Assembly (NCBI RefSeq): GCF_021155765.1
Contig: NC_060114.1
Location: 18,520,501-18,584,500 of the forward strand
Direction of reading: 5' to 3'
Source: Diprion similis
Taxonomy: Eukaryota > Arthropoda > Insecta > Hymenoptera > Diprionidae
DNA length: 64,000 nucleotides
Of the stretch, positions 1 to 15,000 are shown one piece after another (position 1 is the stretch's first letter; the number at the start of each line of letters is the position of its first letter). A program made the position numbers and the translations under genes. The notes beneath the pieces were generated by a model that ran no database searches, was not told the DNA's origin, and worked only from the letters and a program-made list of their open reading frames with translations.

Positions 1-3000
1 AAAAAACGAAGAATTTTCTCTGTCATTCCTCTGCTGTTGGTCTGACGATATTTTTGATGTCTTTTTCGCATTCCTGAGGGTCCAATTAGTCGGAAAAGGG
101 TCCTGCAAATCGATTCTTAGACGAAAAGTTTTCGAGCTCTGAAAATCGCAAAAAAGCAAGGCTAACCCCTTTGGATTTTTTCAGTCGAAATTTGGCCGAT
201 TTTAAAGAGTATTAAAAGTAACTTTGTGATGCACTATATCGACGTAATTTTGCGAGAGGAATCGACTGCGCACAGTCCGATGACGCTGCGAGCAACGTAT
301 CAAAAGTTACGGCTAAAAAACGAAGAATTTTTTCTGTCATTCCTCTGCTGTTGGTCCTACGACATTTGTGATGTCTTTTTCGCATTCCTGAGGGTCCAAT
401 TAGTCGGAAAATGGTCCTGCAGAACGATTCCCCGACGAAAAGTTTTGGAGCTCTGAAAATCGCAAAAAAGCAAGGCTAACCCCTTTGGATTTTTTCAGTC
501 GAAATTTGGCCGATTTTAAAGAGTATTAAAAGTGACTTTGTGGTGCACTATATCGACGTAATTTTGCGAGAGGAATCGACTGCGCACAGTCCGATGACGC
601 TGCGAGCAACGTATCAAAAGTTACGGCTAAAAAACGAAGAATTTTCTCTGTCCTTCCTCTGCTGTTGGTCTGACGATATTTTTGATGTCTTTTTCGCATT
701 CCTGAGGGTCCAATTAGTCGGAAAAGGGTCCTGCAAAACGATTCTTAGACGGAAAGTTTTCGAGCTCTGAAAATCGCAAAAAAGCAAGGCTAACCCCTTT
801 GGATTTTTTCAGTCGAAATTTGGCCGATTTTAAAGAGTATTATAAGTGACTTTGTGATGCACTATATCGACGTAATTTTGCGAGAGGAATCGACTGCGCA
901 CAGTCCGATGACGCTGCGAGCAACGTATCAAAAGTTACGGCTAAAAAACGAAGAATTTTCTCTGTCATTCCTCTGCTGTTGGTCCTACGACATTTTTGAT
1001 GTCTTTTTCGCATTCCTGAGGGTCCAATTAGTCGGAAAATGGTCCTGCAAAACGATTCTTAGACGAAAAGTTCTGGAGCTCTGAAAATCGCAAAAAAGCA
1101 AGGCTAACCCCTTTGGATTTTTTCAGTCGAAATTTGGCCGATTTTAAAGAGTATTAAAAGTGACTTTGTGATGCACTATATCGACGTAATTTTGCGTGAG
1201 GAATCGACTGCGCACAGTCCGATGACGCTGCGAGCAACGTATCAAAAGTTACGGCTAAAAAACGAAGAATTTTCTCTGTCATTCCTCTGCTGTTGGTCTG
1301 ACGATATTTTTGATGTCTTTTTCGCATTCCTGAGGGTCCAATTAGTCGGAAAAGGGTCCTGCAAAACGATTCTTAGACGAAAAGTTTTCGAGCTCTGAAA
1401 ATCGCAAAAAAGCAAGGCTAACCCCTTTGGATTTTTTCAGTCGAAATTTGGCCGATTTTAAAGAGTATTAAAAGTGACTTTGTGATGCACTATATCGACG
1501 TAATTTTGCGAGAGGAATCGACTGCGCACAGTCCGATGACGCTGCGAGCAACGTATCAAAAGTTACGGCTAAAAAACGAAGAATTTTCTCTGTCATTCCT
1601 CTGCTGTTGGTCTGACGATATTTTTGATATCTTTTCCGCATTCCTGAGGGTCCAATTAGTCGGAAAAAGGTCCTGCTAAACGATTCCCCGACGAAAAGTT
1701 TTGGAGCTCTGAAAATCGCAAAAAAGCAAGGCTAACCCCTTTGGATTTTTTCAGTCGAAATTTGGCCGATTTTAAAGAGTATTAAAAGTGACTTTGTGAT
1801 GCACTATATCGACGTAATTTTGCGAGAGGAATCGACTGCGCACAGTCCGATGACGCTGCGAGCAACGTATCAAAAGTTACGGCTAAAAAACGAAGAATTT
1901 TTTCTGTCATTCCTCTGCTGTTGGTCTGTCGATATTTTTGATGTCTTTTTCGCATTCCTGAGGGTCCAATTAGTCGGAAAAGGGTCCTGCAAAACGATTC
2001 TTAGACGAAAAGTTTTGGAGCTCTGAAAATCGCAAACAAGCAAGGCTAACCCCTTTGGATTTTTTCAGTCGAAATTTGGCCGATTTTAAAGAGTATTAAA
2101 AGTGACTTTGTGATGCACTATATCGACGTAATTTTGCGAGAGGAATCGACTGCGCACAGTCCGATGACGCTGCGAGCAACGTATCAAAAGTTACGGCTAA
2201 AAAACGAAGAATTTTCTCTGTCATTCCTCTGCTGTTGGTCCTACGACATTTTTGATGTCTTTTTCGCATTCCTGCGGGTCCAATTAGTCGGAAAATGGTC
2301 CTGCAAAACGATTCTTAGACGAAAAGTTCCGTAGCTCTGAAAATCGCAAACAAGCAAGGCTAACCCCTTTGGATTTTTTCAGTCGAAATTTAGCCGATTT
2401 TAAGGAGTATTAAAAGTGACTTTGTGATGCACTATATCGACGTAATTTTGCGAGAGAAATCGACTGCGCACAGTCCGATGACGCTGCGAGCAACGTATCA
2501 AAAGTTACGGCTAAAAAACGAAGAATTTTCTCTGTCATTCCTCTGCTGTTGGTCTGACGATATTTTTGATGTCTTTTTCGCATTCCTGAGGGTCCAATTA
2601 GTCGGAAAAGGGTCCTGCAAAACGATTCTTAGACGAAAAGTTTTCGAGCTCTGAAAATCCCAAAAAAGCAAGGCTAACCCCTTTGGATTTTTTCAGTCGA
2701 AATTTGGCCGATTTTAAAGAGTATTGAAAGTGACTTTGTGATGCACTGTATCGACGTAATTTTGCGAGAGGAATCGACTGCGCACAGTCCGATGACGCTG
2801 CGAGCAACGTATCAAAAGTTACGGCTAAAAAACGAAGAATTTTCTCTGTCATTCCTCTGCTGTTGGTCTGACGATATTTTTGACGTCTTTTTCGCATTCC
2901 TGAGGGTCCAATTAGTCGGAAAAGGGTCCTGCAAAACGATTCTTAGACGAAAAGTTTTCGAGCTCTGAAAATCGCAAAAAAGCAAGGCTAACCCCTTTGG

Positions 3001-6000
3001 ATTTTTTCAGTCGAAATTTGGCCGATTTTAAAGAGTATTAAAAGTGACTTTGTGATGCACTATATCGACGTAATTTTGCGGGAGGAATCGACTGCGCACA
3101 GTCCGATGACGCTGCGAGCAACGTATCAAAAGTTACGGCTAAAAAACGAAGAATTTTCTCTGTCATTCCTCTGCTGTTGGTCTGACGATATTTTTGATAT
3201 CTTTTCCGCATTCCCGAGGGTCCAATTAGTCGGAAAAAGGTCCTGCTAAACGATTCCCCGACGAAAAGTTTTGGAGCTCTGAAAATCGCAAAAAAGCAAG
3301 GCTAACCCCTTTGGATTTTTTCAGTCGAAATTTGGCCGATTTTAAAGAGTATTAAAAGTGACTTTGTGATGCACTATATCGACGTAATTTTGCGAGAGGA
3401 ATCGACTGCGCACAGTCCGATGACGCTGCGAGCAACGTATCAAAAGTTACGGCTAAAAAACGAAGAATTTTTTCTGTCATTCCTCTGCTGTTGGTCTGTC
3501 GATATTTTTGATGTCTTTTTCGCATTCCTGAGGGTCCAATTAGTCGGAAAAGGGTCCTGCAAAACGATTCTTAGACGAAAAGTTTTGGAGCTCTGAAAAT
3601 CGCAAACAAGCAAGGCTAACCCCTTCGGATTTTTTCAGTCGAAATTTGGCCGATTTTAAAGAGTATTAAAAGTGACTTTGTGATGCACTATATCGACGTA
3701 ATTTTGCGAGAGGAATCGACTGCGCACAGTCCGATGACGCTGCGAGCAACGTATCAAAAGTTACGGCTAAAAAACGAAGAATTTTCTCTGTCATTCCTCT
3801 GCTGTTGGTCCTACGACATTTTTGATGTCTTTTTCGCATTCCTGCGGGTCCAATTAGTCGGAAAATGGTCCTGCAAAACGATTCTTAGACGAAAAGTTCC
3901 GTAGCTCTGAAAATCGCAAACAAGCAAGGCTAACCCCTTTGGATTTTTTCAGTCGAAATTTAGCCGATTTTAAGGAGTATTAAAAGTGACTTTGTGATGC
4001 ACTATATCGACGTAATTTTGCGAGAGAAATCGACTGCGCACAGTCCGATGACGCTGCGAGCAACGTATCAAAAGTTACGGCTAAAAAACGAAGAATTTTC
4101 TCTGTCATTCCTCTGCTGTTGGTCTGACGATATTTTTGATGTCTTTTTCGCATTCCTGAGGGTCCAATTAGTCGGAAAAGGGTCCTGCAAAACGATTCTT
4201 AGACGAAAAGTTTTCGAGCTCTGAAAATCCCAAAAAAGCAAGGCTAACCCCTTTGGATTTTTTCAGTCGAAATTTGGCCGATTTTAAAGAGTATTGAAAG
4301 TGACTTTGTGATGCACTGTATCGACGTAATTTTGCGAGAGGAATCGACTGCGCACAGTCCGATGACGCTGCGAGCAACGTATCAAAAGTTACGGCTAAAA
4401 AACGAAGAATTTTCTCTGTCATTCCTCTGCTGTTGGTCTGACGATATTTTTGATATCTTTTCCGCATTCCCGAGGGTCCAATTAGTCGGAAAAAGGTCCT
4501 GCTAAACGATTCCCCGACAAAAAGTTTTGGAGCTCTGAAAATCGCAAAAAAGCAAGGCTAACCCCTTTGGATTTTTTCAGTCGAAATTTGGCCGATTTTA
4601 AAGAGTATTAAAAGTGACTTTGTGATGCACTATATCGACGTAATTTTGCGAGAGGAATCGACTGCGCACAGTCCGATGACGCTGCGAGCAACGTATCAAA
4701 AGTTACGGCTAAAAAACGAAGAATTTTCTCTGTCATTCCTCTGCTGTTGGTCCTACGACATTTTTGATGTCTTTTTCGCATTCCTGCGGGTCCAATTAGT
4801 CGGAAAATGGTCCTGCAAAACGATTCTTAGACGAAAAGTTCCGTAGCTCTGAAAATCGCAAACAAGCAAGGCTAACCCCTTTGGATTTTTTCAGTCGAAA
4901 TTTAGCCGATTTTAAGGAGTATTAAAAGTGACTTTGTGATGCACTATATCGACGTAATTTTGCGAGAGGAATCGACTGCGCACAGTCCGATGACGCTGCG
5001 AGCAACGTATCAAAAGTTACGGCTAAAAAACGAAGAATTTTCTCTGTCATTCCTCTGCTGTTGGTCTGACGATATTTTTGATGTCTTTTTCGCATTCCTG
5101 AGGGTCCGATTAGTCGGAAAAGGGTCCTGCAAATCGATTCTTAGACGAAAAGTTTTCGAGCTCTGAAAATCCCAAAAAAGCAAGGCTAACCCCTTTGGAT
5201 TTTTTCAGTCGAAATTTGGCCGATTTTAAGGAGTATTAAAAGTGACTTTGTGATGCACTATATCGACGTAATTTTGCGAGAGGAATCGACTGCGCACAGT
5301 CCGATGACGCTGCGAGCAACGTATCAAAAGTTACGGCTAAAAAACGAAGAATTTTCTCTGTCATTCCTCTGCTGTTGGTCTGACGATATTTTTGATGTCT
5401 TTTTCGCATTCCTGAGGGTCCGATTAGTCGGAAAAGGGTCCTGCAAATCGATTCTTAGACGAAAAGTTTTCGAGCTCTGAAAATCCCAAAAAAGCAAGGC
5501 TAACCCCTTTGGATTTTTTCAGTCGAAATTTGGCCGATTTTGAAGAGTAATCAAAGTGACTTTGTGATGCACTATATCGACGTAATTTTGCGACAGGAAT
5601 CGACTGCGCACAGTCCGAATACGCTGCGAGCAACGTATCAAAAGTTACGGCTAAAAAACGAAGAATTTTTTCTGTCATTCCTCTGCTGTTGGTCCTACGA
5701 CATTTTTGATGTCTTTTTCGCATTCCTGAGGGTCCAATTAGTCGGAAAATGGTCCTGCAAAACGATTCCCCGACGAAAAGTTTTGGAGCTCTAAAAATCG
5801 CAAAAAAGCAAGGCTAACCCCTTTGGATTTTTTCAGTCGAAATTTGGCCGATTTTAAAGAGTATTAAAAGTGACTTTGTGATGCACTATATCGACGTAAT
5901 TTTGCGAGAGGAATCGACTGCGCACAGTCCGATGACGCTGCGAGCAACGTATCAAAAGTTACAGCTAAAAAACGAAGAATTTTCTCTGTCATTCCTCTGC

Positions 6001-9000
6001 TGTTGGTCTGACGATATTTTTGATGTCTTTTTCGCATTCCTGAGGGTCCAATTAGTCGGAAAAGGGTCCTGCAAATCGATTCTTAGACGAAAAGTTTTCG
6101 AGCTCTGAAAATCGCAAAAAAGCAAGGCTAACCCCTTTGGATTTTTTCAGTCGAAATTTGGCCGATTTTAAAGAGTATTAAAAGTAACTTTGTGATGCAC
6201 TATATCGACGTAATTTTGCGAGAGGAATCGACTGCGCACAGTCCGATGACGCTGCGAGCAACGTATCAAAAGTTACGGCTAAAAAACGAAGAATTTTTTC
6301 TGTCATTCCTCTGCTGTTGGTCCTACGACATTTGTGATGTCTTTTTCGCATTCCTGAGGGTCCAATTAGTCGGAAAATGGTCCTGCAGAACGATTCCCCG
6401 ACGAAAAGTTTTGGAGCTCTGAAAATCGCAAAAAAGCAAGGCTAACCCCTTTGGATTTTTTCAGTCGAAATTTGGCCGATTTTAAAGAGTATTAAAAGTG
6501 ACTTTGTGGTGCACTATATCGACGTAATTTTGCGAGAGGAATCGACTGCGCACAGTCCGATGACGCTGCGAGCAACGTATCAAAAGTTACGGCTAAAAAA
6601 CGAAGAATTTTCTCTGTCCTTCCTCTGCTGTTGGTCTGACGATATTTTTGATGTCTTTTTCGCATTCCTGAGGGTCCAATTAGTCGGAAAAGGGTCCTGC
6701 AAAACGATTCTTAGACGGAAAGTTTTCGAGCTCTGAAAATCGCAAAAAAGCAAGGCTAACCCCTTTGGATTTTTTCAGTCGAAATTTGGCCGATTTTAAA
6801 GAGTATTATAAGTGACTTTGTGATGCACTATATCGACGTAATTTTGCGAGAGGAATCGACTGCGCACAGTCCGATGACGCTGCGAGCAACGTATCAAAAG
6901 TTACGGCTAAAAAACGAAGAATTTTCTCTGTCATTCCTCTGCTGTTGGTCCTACGACATTTTTGATGTCTTTTTCGCATTCCTGAGGGTCCAATTAGTCG
7001 GAAAATGGTCCTGCAAAACGATTCTTAGACGAAAAGTTCTGGAGCTCTGAAAATCGCAAAAAAGCAAGGCTAACCCCTTTGGATTTTTTCAGTCGAAATT
7101 TGGCCGATTTTAAAGAGTATTAAAAGTGACTTTGTGATGCACTATATCGACGTAATTTTGCGTGAGGAATCGACTGCGCACAGTCCGATGACGCTGCGAG
7201 CAACGTATCAAAAGTTACGGCTAAAAAACGAAGAATTTTCTCTGTCATTCCTCTGCTGTTGGTCTGACGATATTTTTGATGTCTTTTTCGCATTCCTGAG
7301 GGTCCAATTAGTCGGAAAAGGGTCCTGCAAAACGATTCTTAGACGAAAAGTTTTCGAGCTCTGAAAATCGCAAAAAAGCAAGGCTAACCCCTTTGGATTT
7401 TTTCAGTCGAAATTTGGCCGATTTTAAAGAGTATTAAAAGTGACTTTGTGATGCACTATATCGACGTAATTTTGCGAGAGGAATCGACTGCGCACAGTCC
7501 GATGACGCTGCGAGCAACGTATCAAAAGTTACGGCTAAAAAACGAAGAATTTTCTCTGTCATTCCTCTGCTGTTGGTCTGACGATATTTTTGATATCTTT
7601 TCCGCATTCCTGAGGGTCCAATTAGTCGGAAAAAGGTCCTGCTAAACGATTCCCCGACGAAAAGTTTTGGAGCTCTGAAAATCGCAAAAAAGCAAGGCTA
7701 ACCCCTTTGGATTTTTTCAGTCGAAATTTGGCCGATTTTAAAGAGTATTAAAAGTGACTTTGTGATGCACTATATCGACGTAATTTTGCGAGAGGAATCG
7801 ACTGCGCACAGTCCGATGACGCTGCGAGCAACGTATCAAAAGTTACGGCTAAAAAACGAAGAATTTTTTCTGTCATTCCTCTGCTGTTGGTCTGTCGATA
7901 TGTTTGATGTCTTTTTCGCATTCCTGAGGGTCCAATTAGTCGGAAAAGGGTCCTGCAAAACGATTCTTAGACGAAAAGTTTTGGAGCTCTGAAAATCGCA
8001 AACAAGCAAGGCTAACCCCTTTGGATTTTTTCAGTCGAAATTTGGCCGATTTTAAAGAGTATTAAAAGTGACTTTGTGATGCACTATATCGACGTAATTT
8101 TGCGAGAGGAATCGACTGCGCACAGTCCGATGACGCTGCGAGCAACGTATCAAAAGTTACGGCTAAAAAACGAAGAATTTTCTCTGTCATTCCTCTGCTG
8201 TTGGTCCTACGACATTTTTGATGTCTTTTTCGCATTCCTGCGGGTCCAATTAGTCGGAAAATGGTCCTGCAAAACGATTCTTAGACGAAAAGTTCCGTAG
8301 CTCTGAAAATCGCAAACAAGCAAGGCTAACCCCTTTGGATTTTTTCAGTCGAAATTTAGCCGATTTTAAGGAGTATTAAAAGTGACTTTGTGATGCACTA
8401 TATCGACGTAATTTTGCGAGAGAAATCGACTGCGCACAGTCCGATGACGCTGCGAGCAACGTATCAAAAGTTACGGCTAAAAAACGAAGAATTTTCTCTG
8501 TCATTCCTCTGCTGTTGGTCTGACGATATTTTTGATGTCTTTTTCGCATTCCTGAGGGTCCAATTAGTCGGAAAAGGGTCCTGCAAAACGATTCTTAGAC
8601 GAAAAGTTTTCGAGCTCTGAAAATCCCAAAAAAGCAAGGCTAACCCCTTTGGATTTTTTCAGTCGAAATTTGGCCGATTTTAAAGAGTATTGAAAGTGAC
8701 TTTGTGATGCACTGTATCGACGTAATTTTGCGAGAGGAATCGACTGCGCACAGTCCGATGACGCTGCGAGCAACGTATCAAAAGTTACGGCTAAAAAACG
8801 AAGAATTTTCTCTGTCATTCCTCTGCTGTTGGTCTGACGATATTTTTGATATCTTTTCCGCATTCCCGAGGGTCCAATTAGTCGGAAAAGGGTCCTGCAA
8901 ATCGATTCTTAGACGAAAAGTTTTCGAGCTCTGAAAATCGCAAAAAAGCAAGGCTAACCCCTTTGGATTTTTTCAGTCGAAATTTGGCCGATTTTAAAGA

Positions 9001-12000
9001 GTATTAAAAGTGACTTTGTGATGCACTATATCGACGTAATTTTGCGAGAGGAATCGACTGCGCACAGTCCGATGACGCTGCGAGCAACGTATCAAAAGTT
9101 ACGGCTAAAAAACGAAGAATTTTTTCTGTCATTCCTCTGCTGTTGGTCCTACGACATTTGTGATGTCTTTTTCGCATTCCTGAGGGTCCAATTAGTCGGA
9201 AAATGGTCCTGCAAAACGATTCCCCGACGAAAAGTTTTGGAGCTCTGAAAATCGCAAAAAAGCAAGGCTAACCCCTTTGGATTTTTTCAGTCGAAATTTG
9301 GCCGATTTTAAAGAGTATTATAAGTGACTTTGTGATGCACTATATCGACGTAATTTTGCGAGAGGAATCGACTGCGCACAGTCCGATGACGCTGCGAGCA
9401 ACGTATCAAAAGTTACGGCTAAAAAACGAAGAATTTTCTCTGTCATTCCTCTGCTGTTGGTCCTACGACATTTTTGATGTCTTTTTCGCATTCCTGAGGG
9501 TCCAATTAGTCGGAAAATGGTCCTGCAAAACGATTCTTGGACGAAAAGTTCTGGAGCTCTGAAAATCGCGAAAAAGCAAGGCTAACCCCTTTGGATTTTT
9601 TCAGTCGAAATTTGGCCGATTTTAAAGAGTATTAAAAGTGACTTTGTGATGCACTATATCGACGTAATTTTGCGTGAGGAATCGACTGCGCACAGTCCGA
9701 TGACGCTGCGAGCAACGTATCAAAAGTTACGGCTAAAAAACGAAGAATTTTCTCTGTCATTCCTCTGCTGTTGGTCTGACGATATTTTTGATGTCTTTTT
9801 CGCATTCCTGAGGGTCCAATTAGTCGGAAAAGGGTCCTGCAAAACGATTCTTAGACGAAAAGTTTTCGAGCTCTGAAAATCGCAAAAAAGCAAGGCTAAC
9901 CCCTTTGGATTTTTTCAGTCGAAATTTGGCCGATTTTAAAGAGTATTAAAAGTGACTTTGTGATGCACTATATCGACGTAATTTTGCGAGAGGAATCGAC
10001 TGCGCACAGTCCGATGACGCTGCGAGCAACGTATCAAAAGTTACGGCTAAAAAACGAAGAATTTTCTCTGTCATTCCTCTGCTGTTGGTCTGACGATATT
10101 TTTGATATCTTTTCCGCATTCCTGAGGGTCCAATTAGTCGGAAAAAGGTCCTGCTAAACGATTCCCCGACGAAAAGTTTTGGAGCTCTGAAAATCGCAAA
10201 AAAGCAAGGCTAACCCCTTTGGATTTTTTCAGTCGAAATTTGGCCGATTTTAAAGAGTATTGAAAGTGACTTTGTGATGCACTATATCGACGTAATTTTG
10301 CGAGAGGAATCGACTGCGCACAGTCCGATGACGCTGCGAGCAACGTATCAAAAGTTACGGCTAAAAAACGAAGAATTTTTTCTGTCATTCCTCTGCTGTT
10401 GGTCTGTCGATATTTTTGATGTCTTTTTCGCATTCCTGAGGGTCCAATTAGTCGGAAAAGGGTCCTGCAAAACGATTCTTAGACGAAAAGTTTTCGAGCT
10501 CTGAAAATCCCAAAAAAGCAAGGCTAACCCCTTTGGATTTTTTCAGTCGAAATTTGGCCGATTTTGAAGAGTATTAAAAGTGACTTTGTGATGCACTATA
10601 TCGACGTAATTTTGCGAGAGGAATCGACTGCGCACAGTCCGATGACGCTGCGAGCAACGTATCAAAAGTTACGGCTAAAAAACGAAGAATTTTTTCTGTC
10701 ATTCCTCTGCTGTTGGTCCTACGACATTTGTGATGTCTTTTTCGCATTCCTGAGGGTCCAATTAGTCGGAAAATGGTCCTGCAAAACGATTCCCCGACGA
10801 AAAGTTTTGGAGCTCTGAAAATCGCAAAAAAGCAAGGCTAACCCCTTTGGATTTTTTCAGTCGAAATTTGGCCGATTTTAAAGAGTATTAAAAGTGACTT
10901 TGTGGTGCACTATATCGACGTAATTTTGCGAGAGGAATCGACTGCGCACAGTCCGATGACGCTGCGAGCAACGTATCAAAAGTTACGGCTAAAAAACGAA
11001 GAATTTTCTCTGTCCTTCCTCTGCTGTTGGTCTGACGATATTTTTGATGTCTTTTTCGCATTCCTGAGGGTCCAATTAGTCGGAAAAGGGTCCTGCAAAA
11101 CGATTCTTAGACGGAAAGTTTTCGAGCTCTGAAAATCGCAAAAAAGCAAGGCTAACCCCTTTGGATTTTTTCAGTCGAAATTTGGCCGATTTTAAAGAGT
11201 ATTATAAGTGACTTTGTGATGCACTATATCGACGTAATTTTGCGAGAGGAATCGACTGCGCACAGTCCGATGACGCTGCGAGCAACGTATCAAAAGTTAC
11301 GGCTAAAAAACGAAGAATTTTCTCTGTCATTCCTCTGCTGTTGGTCCTACGACATTTTTGATGTCTTTTTCGCATTCCTGAGGGTCCAATTAGTCGGAAA
11401 ATGGTCCTGCAAAACGATTCTTAGACGAAAAGTTCCGTAGCTCTGAAAATCGCAAACAAGCAAGGCTAACCCCTTTGGATTTTTTCAGTCGAAATTTAGC
11501 CGATTTTAAGGAGTATTAAAAGTGACTTTGTGATGCACTATATCGACGTAATTTTGCGAGAGGAATCGACTGCGCACAGTCCGATGACGCTGCGAGCAAC
11601 GTATCAAAAGTTACGGCTAAAAAACGAAGAATTTTCTCTGTCATTCCTCTGCTGTTGGTCTGACGATATTTTTGATGTCTTTTTCGCATTCCTGAGGGTC
11701 CGATTAGTCGGAAAAGGGTCCTGCAAATCGATTCTTAGACGAAAAGTTTTCGAGCTCTGAAAATCCCAAAAAAGCAAGGCTAACCCCTTTGGATTTTTTC
11801 AGTCAAAATTTGGCCGATTTTAAAGAGTATTAAAAGTGACTTTGTGATGCACTATATCGACGTAATTTTGCGAGAGGAATCGACTGCGCACAGTCCGATG
11901 ACGCTGCGAGCAACGTATCAAAAGTTACGGCTAAAAAACGAAGAATTTTTTCTGTCATTCCTCTGCTGTTGGTCCTACGACATTTTTGATGTCTTTTTCG

Positions 12001-15000
12001 CATTCCTGAGGGTCCAATTAGTCGTAAAATGGTCCTGCAAAACGATTCTTAGACGAAAAGTTTTGGAGCTCTGAAAATCGCAAAAAAGCAAGGCTAACCC
12101 CTTTGGATTTTTTCAGTCGAAATTTGGCCGATTTTAAAGAGTATTAAAAGTGACTTTGTGATGCACTATATCGACGTAATTTTGCGAGAGGAATCGACTG
12201 CGCACAGTCCGATGACGCTGCGAGCAACGTATCAAAAGTTACGGCTAAAAAACGAAGAATTTTCTCTGTCATTCCTCTGCTGTTGGTCCTACGACATTTT
12301 TGATGTCTTTTTCGCATTCCTGAGGGTCCAATTAGTCGGAAAATGGTCCTGCAAAACGATTCCCCGACGAAAAGTTTTGGAGCTCTGAAAATCGCAAAAA
12401 AGCAAGGCTAACCCCTTTGGATTTTTTCAGTCGAAATTTGGCCGATTTTAAAGAGTATTAAAAGTGACTTTGTGATGCACTATATCGACGTAATTTTGCG
12501 AGAGGAATCGACTGCGCACAGTCCGATGACGCTGCGAGCAACGTATCAAAAGTTACGGCTGAAAAACGAAGAATTTTCTCTGTCATTCCTCTGCTGTTGG
12601 TCTGACGATATTTTTGATATCTTTTCCGCATTCCTGAGGGTCCAATTAGTCGGAAAAAGGTCCTGCTAAACGATTCCCCGACGAAAAGTTTTGGAGCTCT
12701 GAAAATCGCAAAAAAGCAAGGCTAACCCCTTTGGATGTTTTCAGTCGAAATTTGGCCGATTTTAAAGAGTATTAAAAGTGACTTTGAGATGCACTATATC
12801 GACGTAATTTTGCGAGAGGAATCGACTGCGCACAGTCCGATGACGCTGCGAGCAACGTATCAAAAGTTACGGCTGAAAAACGAAGAATTTTCTCTGTCAT
12901 TCCTCTGCTGTTGGTCTGACGATATTTTTGATATCTTTTCCGCATTCCTGAGGGTCCAATTAGTCGGAAAAAGGTCCTGCTAAACGATTCCCCGACGAAA
13001 AGTTTTGGAGCTCTGAAAATCGCAAAAAAGCAAGGCTAACCCCTTTGGATGTTTTCAGTCGAAATTTGGCCGATTTTAAAGAGTATTAAAAGTGACTTTG
13101 TGATGCACTATATCGACGTAATTTTGCGAGAGGAATCGACTGCGCACAGTCCGATGACGCTGCGAGCAACGTATCAAAAGTTACGGCTGAAAAACGAAGA
13201 ATTTTCTCTGTCATTCCTCTGCTGTTGGTCTGACGATATTTTTGATATCTTTTCCGCATTCCTGAGGGTCCAATTAGTCGGAAAAAGGTCCTGCTAAACG
13301 ATTCCCCGACGAAAAGTTTTGGAGCTCTGAAAATCGCAAAAAAGCAAGGCTAACCCCTTTGGATGTTTTCAGTCGAAATTTGGCCGATTTTAAAGAGTAT
13401 TAAAAGTGACTTTGTGATGCACTATATCGACGTAATTTTGCGAGAGGAATCGACTGCGCACAGTCCGATGACGCTGCGAGCAACGTATCAAAAGTTACGG
13501 CTGAAAAACGAAGAATTTTCTCTGTCATTCCTCTGCTGTTGGTCTGACGATATTTTTGATATCTTTTCCGCATTCCTGAGGGTCCAATTAGTCGGAAAAA
13601 GGTCCTGCTAAACGATTCCCCGACGAAAAGTTTTGGAGCTCTGAAAATCGCAAAAAAGCAAGGCTAACCCCTTTGGATGTTTTCAGTCGAAATTTGGCCG
13701 ATTTTAAAGAGTATTAAAAGTGACTTTGTGATGCACTATATCGACGTAATTTTGCGAGAGGAATCGACTGCGCACAGTCCGATGACGCTGCGAGCAACGT
13801 ATCAAAAGTTACGGCTGAAAAACGAAGAATTTTCTCTGTCATTCCTCTGCTGTTGGTCTGACGATATTTTTGATATCTTTTCCGCATTCCTGAGGGTCCA
13901 ATTAGTCGGAAAAAGGTCCTGCTAAACGATTCCCCGACGAAAAGTTTTGGAGCTCTGAAAATCGCAAAAAAGCAAGGCTAACCCCTTTGGATGTTTTCAG
14001 TCGAAATTTGGCCGATTTTAAAGAGTATTAAAAGTGACTTTGTGATGCACTATATCGACGTAATTTTGCGAGAGGAATCGACTGCGCACAGTCCGATGAC
14101 GCTGCGAGCAACGTATCAAAAGTTACGGCTGAAAAACGAAGAATTTTCTCTGTCATTCCTCTGCTGTTGGTCTGACGATATTTTTGATATCTTTTCCGCA
14201 TTCCTGAGGGTCCAATTAGTCGGAAAAAGGTCCTGCTAAACGATTCCCCGACGAAAAGTTTTGGAGCTCTGAAAATCGCAAAAAAGCAAGGCTAACCCCT
14301 TTGGATGTTTTCAGTCGAAATTTGGCCGATTTTAAAGAGTATTAAAAGTGACTTTGTGATGCACTATATCGACGTAATTTTGCGAGAGGAATCGACTGCG
14401 CACAGTCCGATGACGCTGCGAGCAACGTATCAAAAGTTACGGCTGAAAAACGAAGAATTTTCTCTGTCATTCCTCTGCTGTTGGTCTGACGATATTTTTG
14501 ATATCTTTTCCGCATTCCTGAGGGTCCAATTAGTCGGAAAAAGGTCCTGCTAAACGATTCCCCGACGAAAAGTTTTGGAGCTCTGAAAATCGCAAAAAAG
14601 CAAGGCTAACCCCTTTGGATTTTTTCAGTCGAAATTTGGCCGATTTTAAAGAGTATTAAAAGTGACTTTGTGATGCACTATATCGACGTAATTTTGCGAG
14701 AGGAATCGACTGCGCACAGTCCGATGACGCTGCGAGCAACGTATCAAAAGTTACGGCTAAAAAACGAAGAATTTTCTCTGTCATTCCTCTGCTGTTGGTC
14801 TGACGATATTTTTGATGTCTTTTTCGCATTCCTGAGGGTCCAATTAGTCGGAAAAGGGTCCTGCAAAACGATTCTTAGACGAAAAGTTTTCGAGCTCTGA
14901 AAATCGCAAAAAAGCAAGGCTAACCCCTTTGGATTTTTTCAGTCGAAATTTGGCCGATTTTAAAGAGTAATCAAAGTGACTTTGTGATGCACTATATCGA

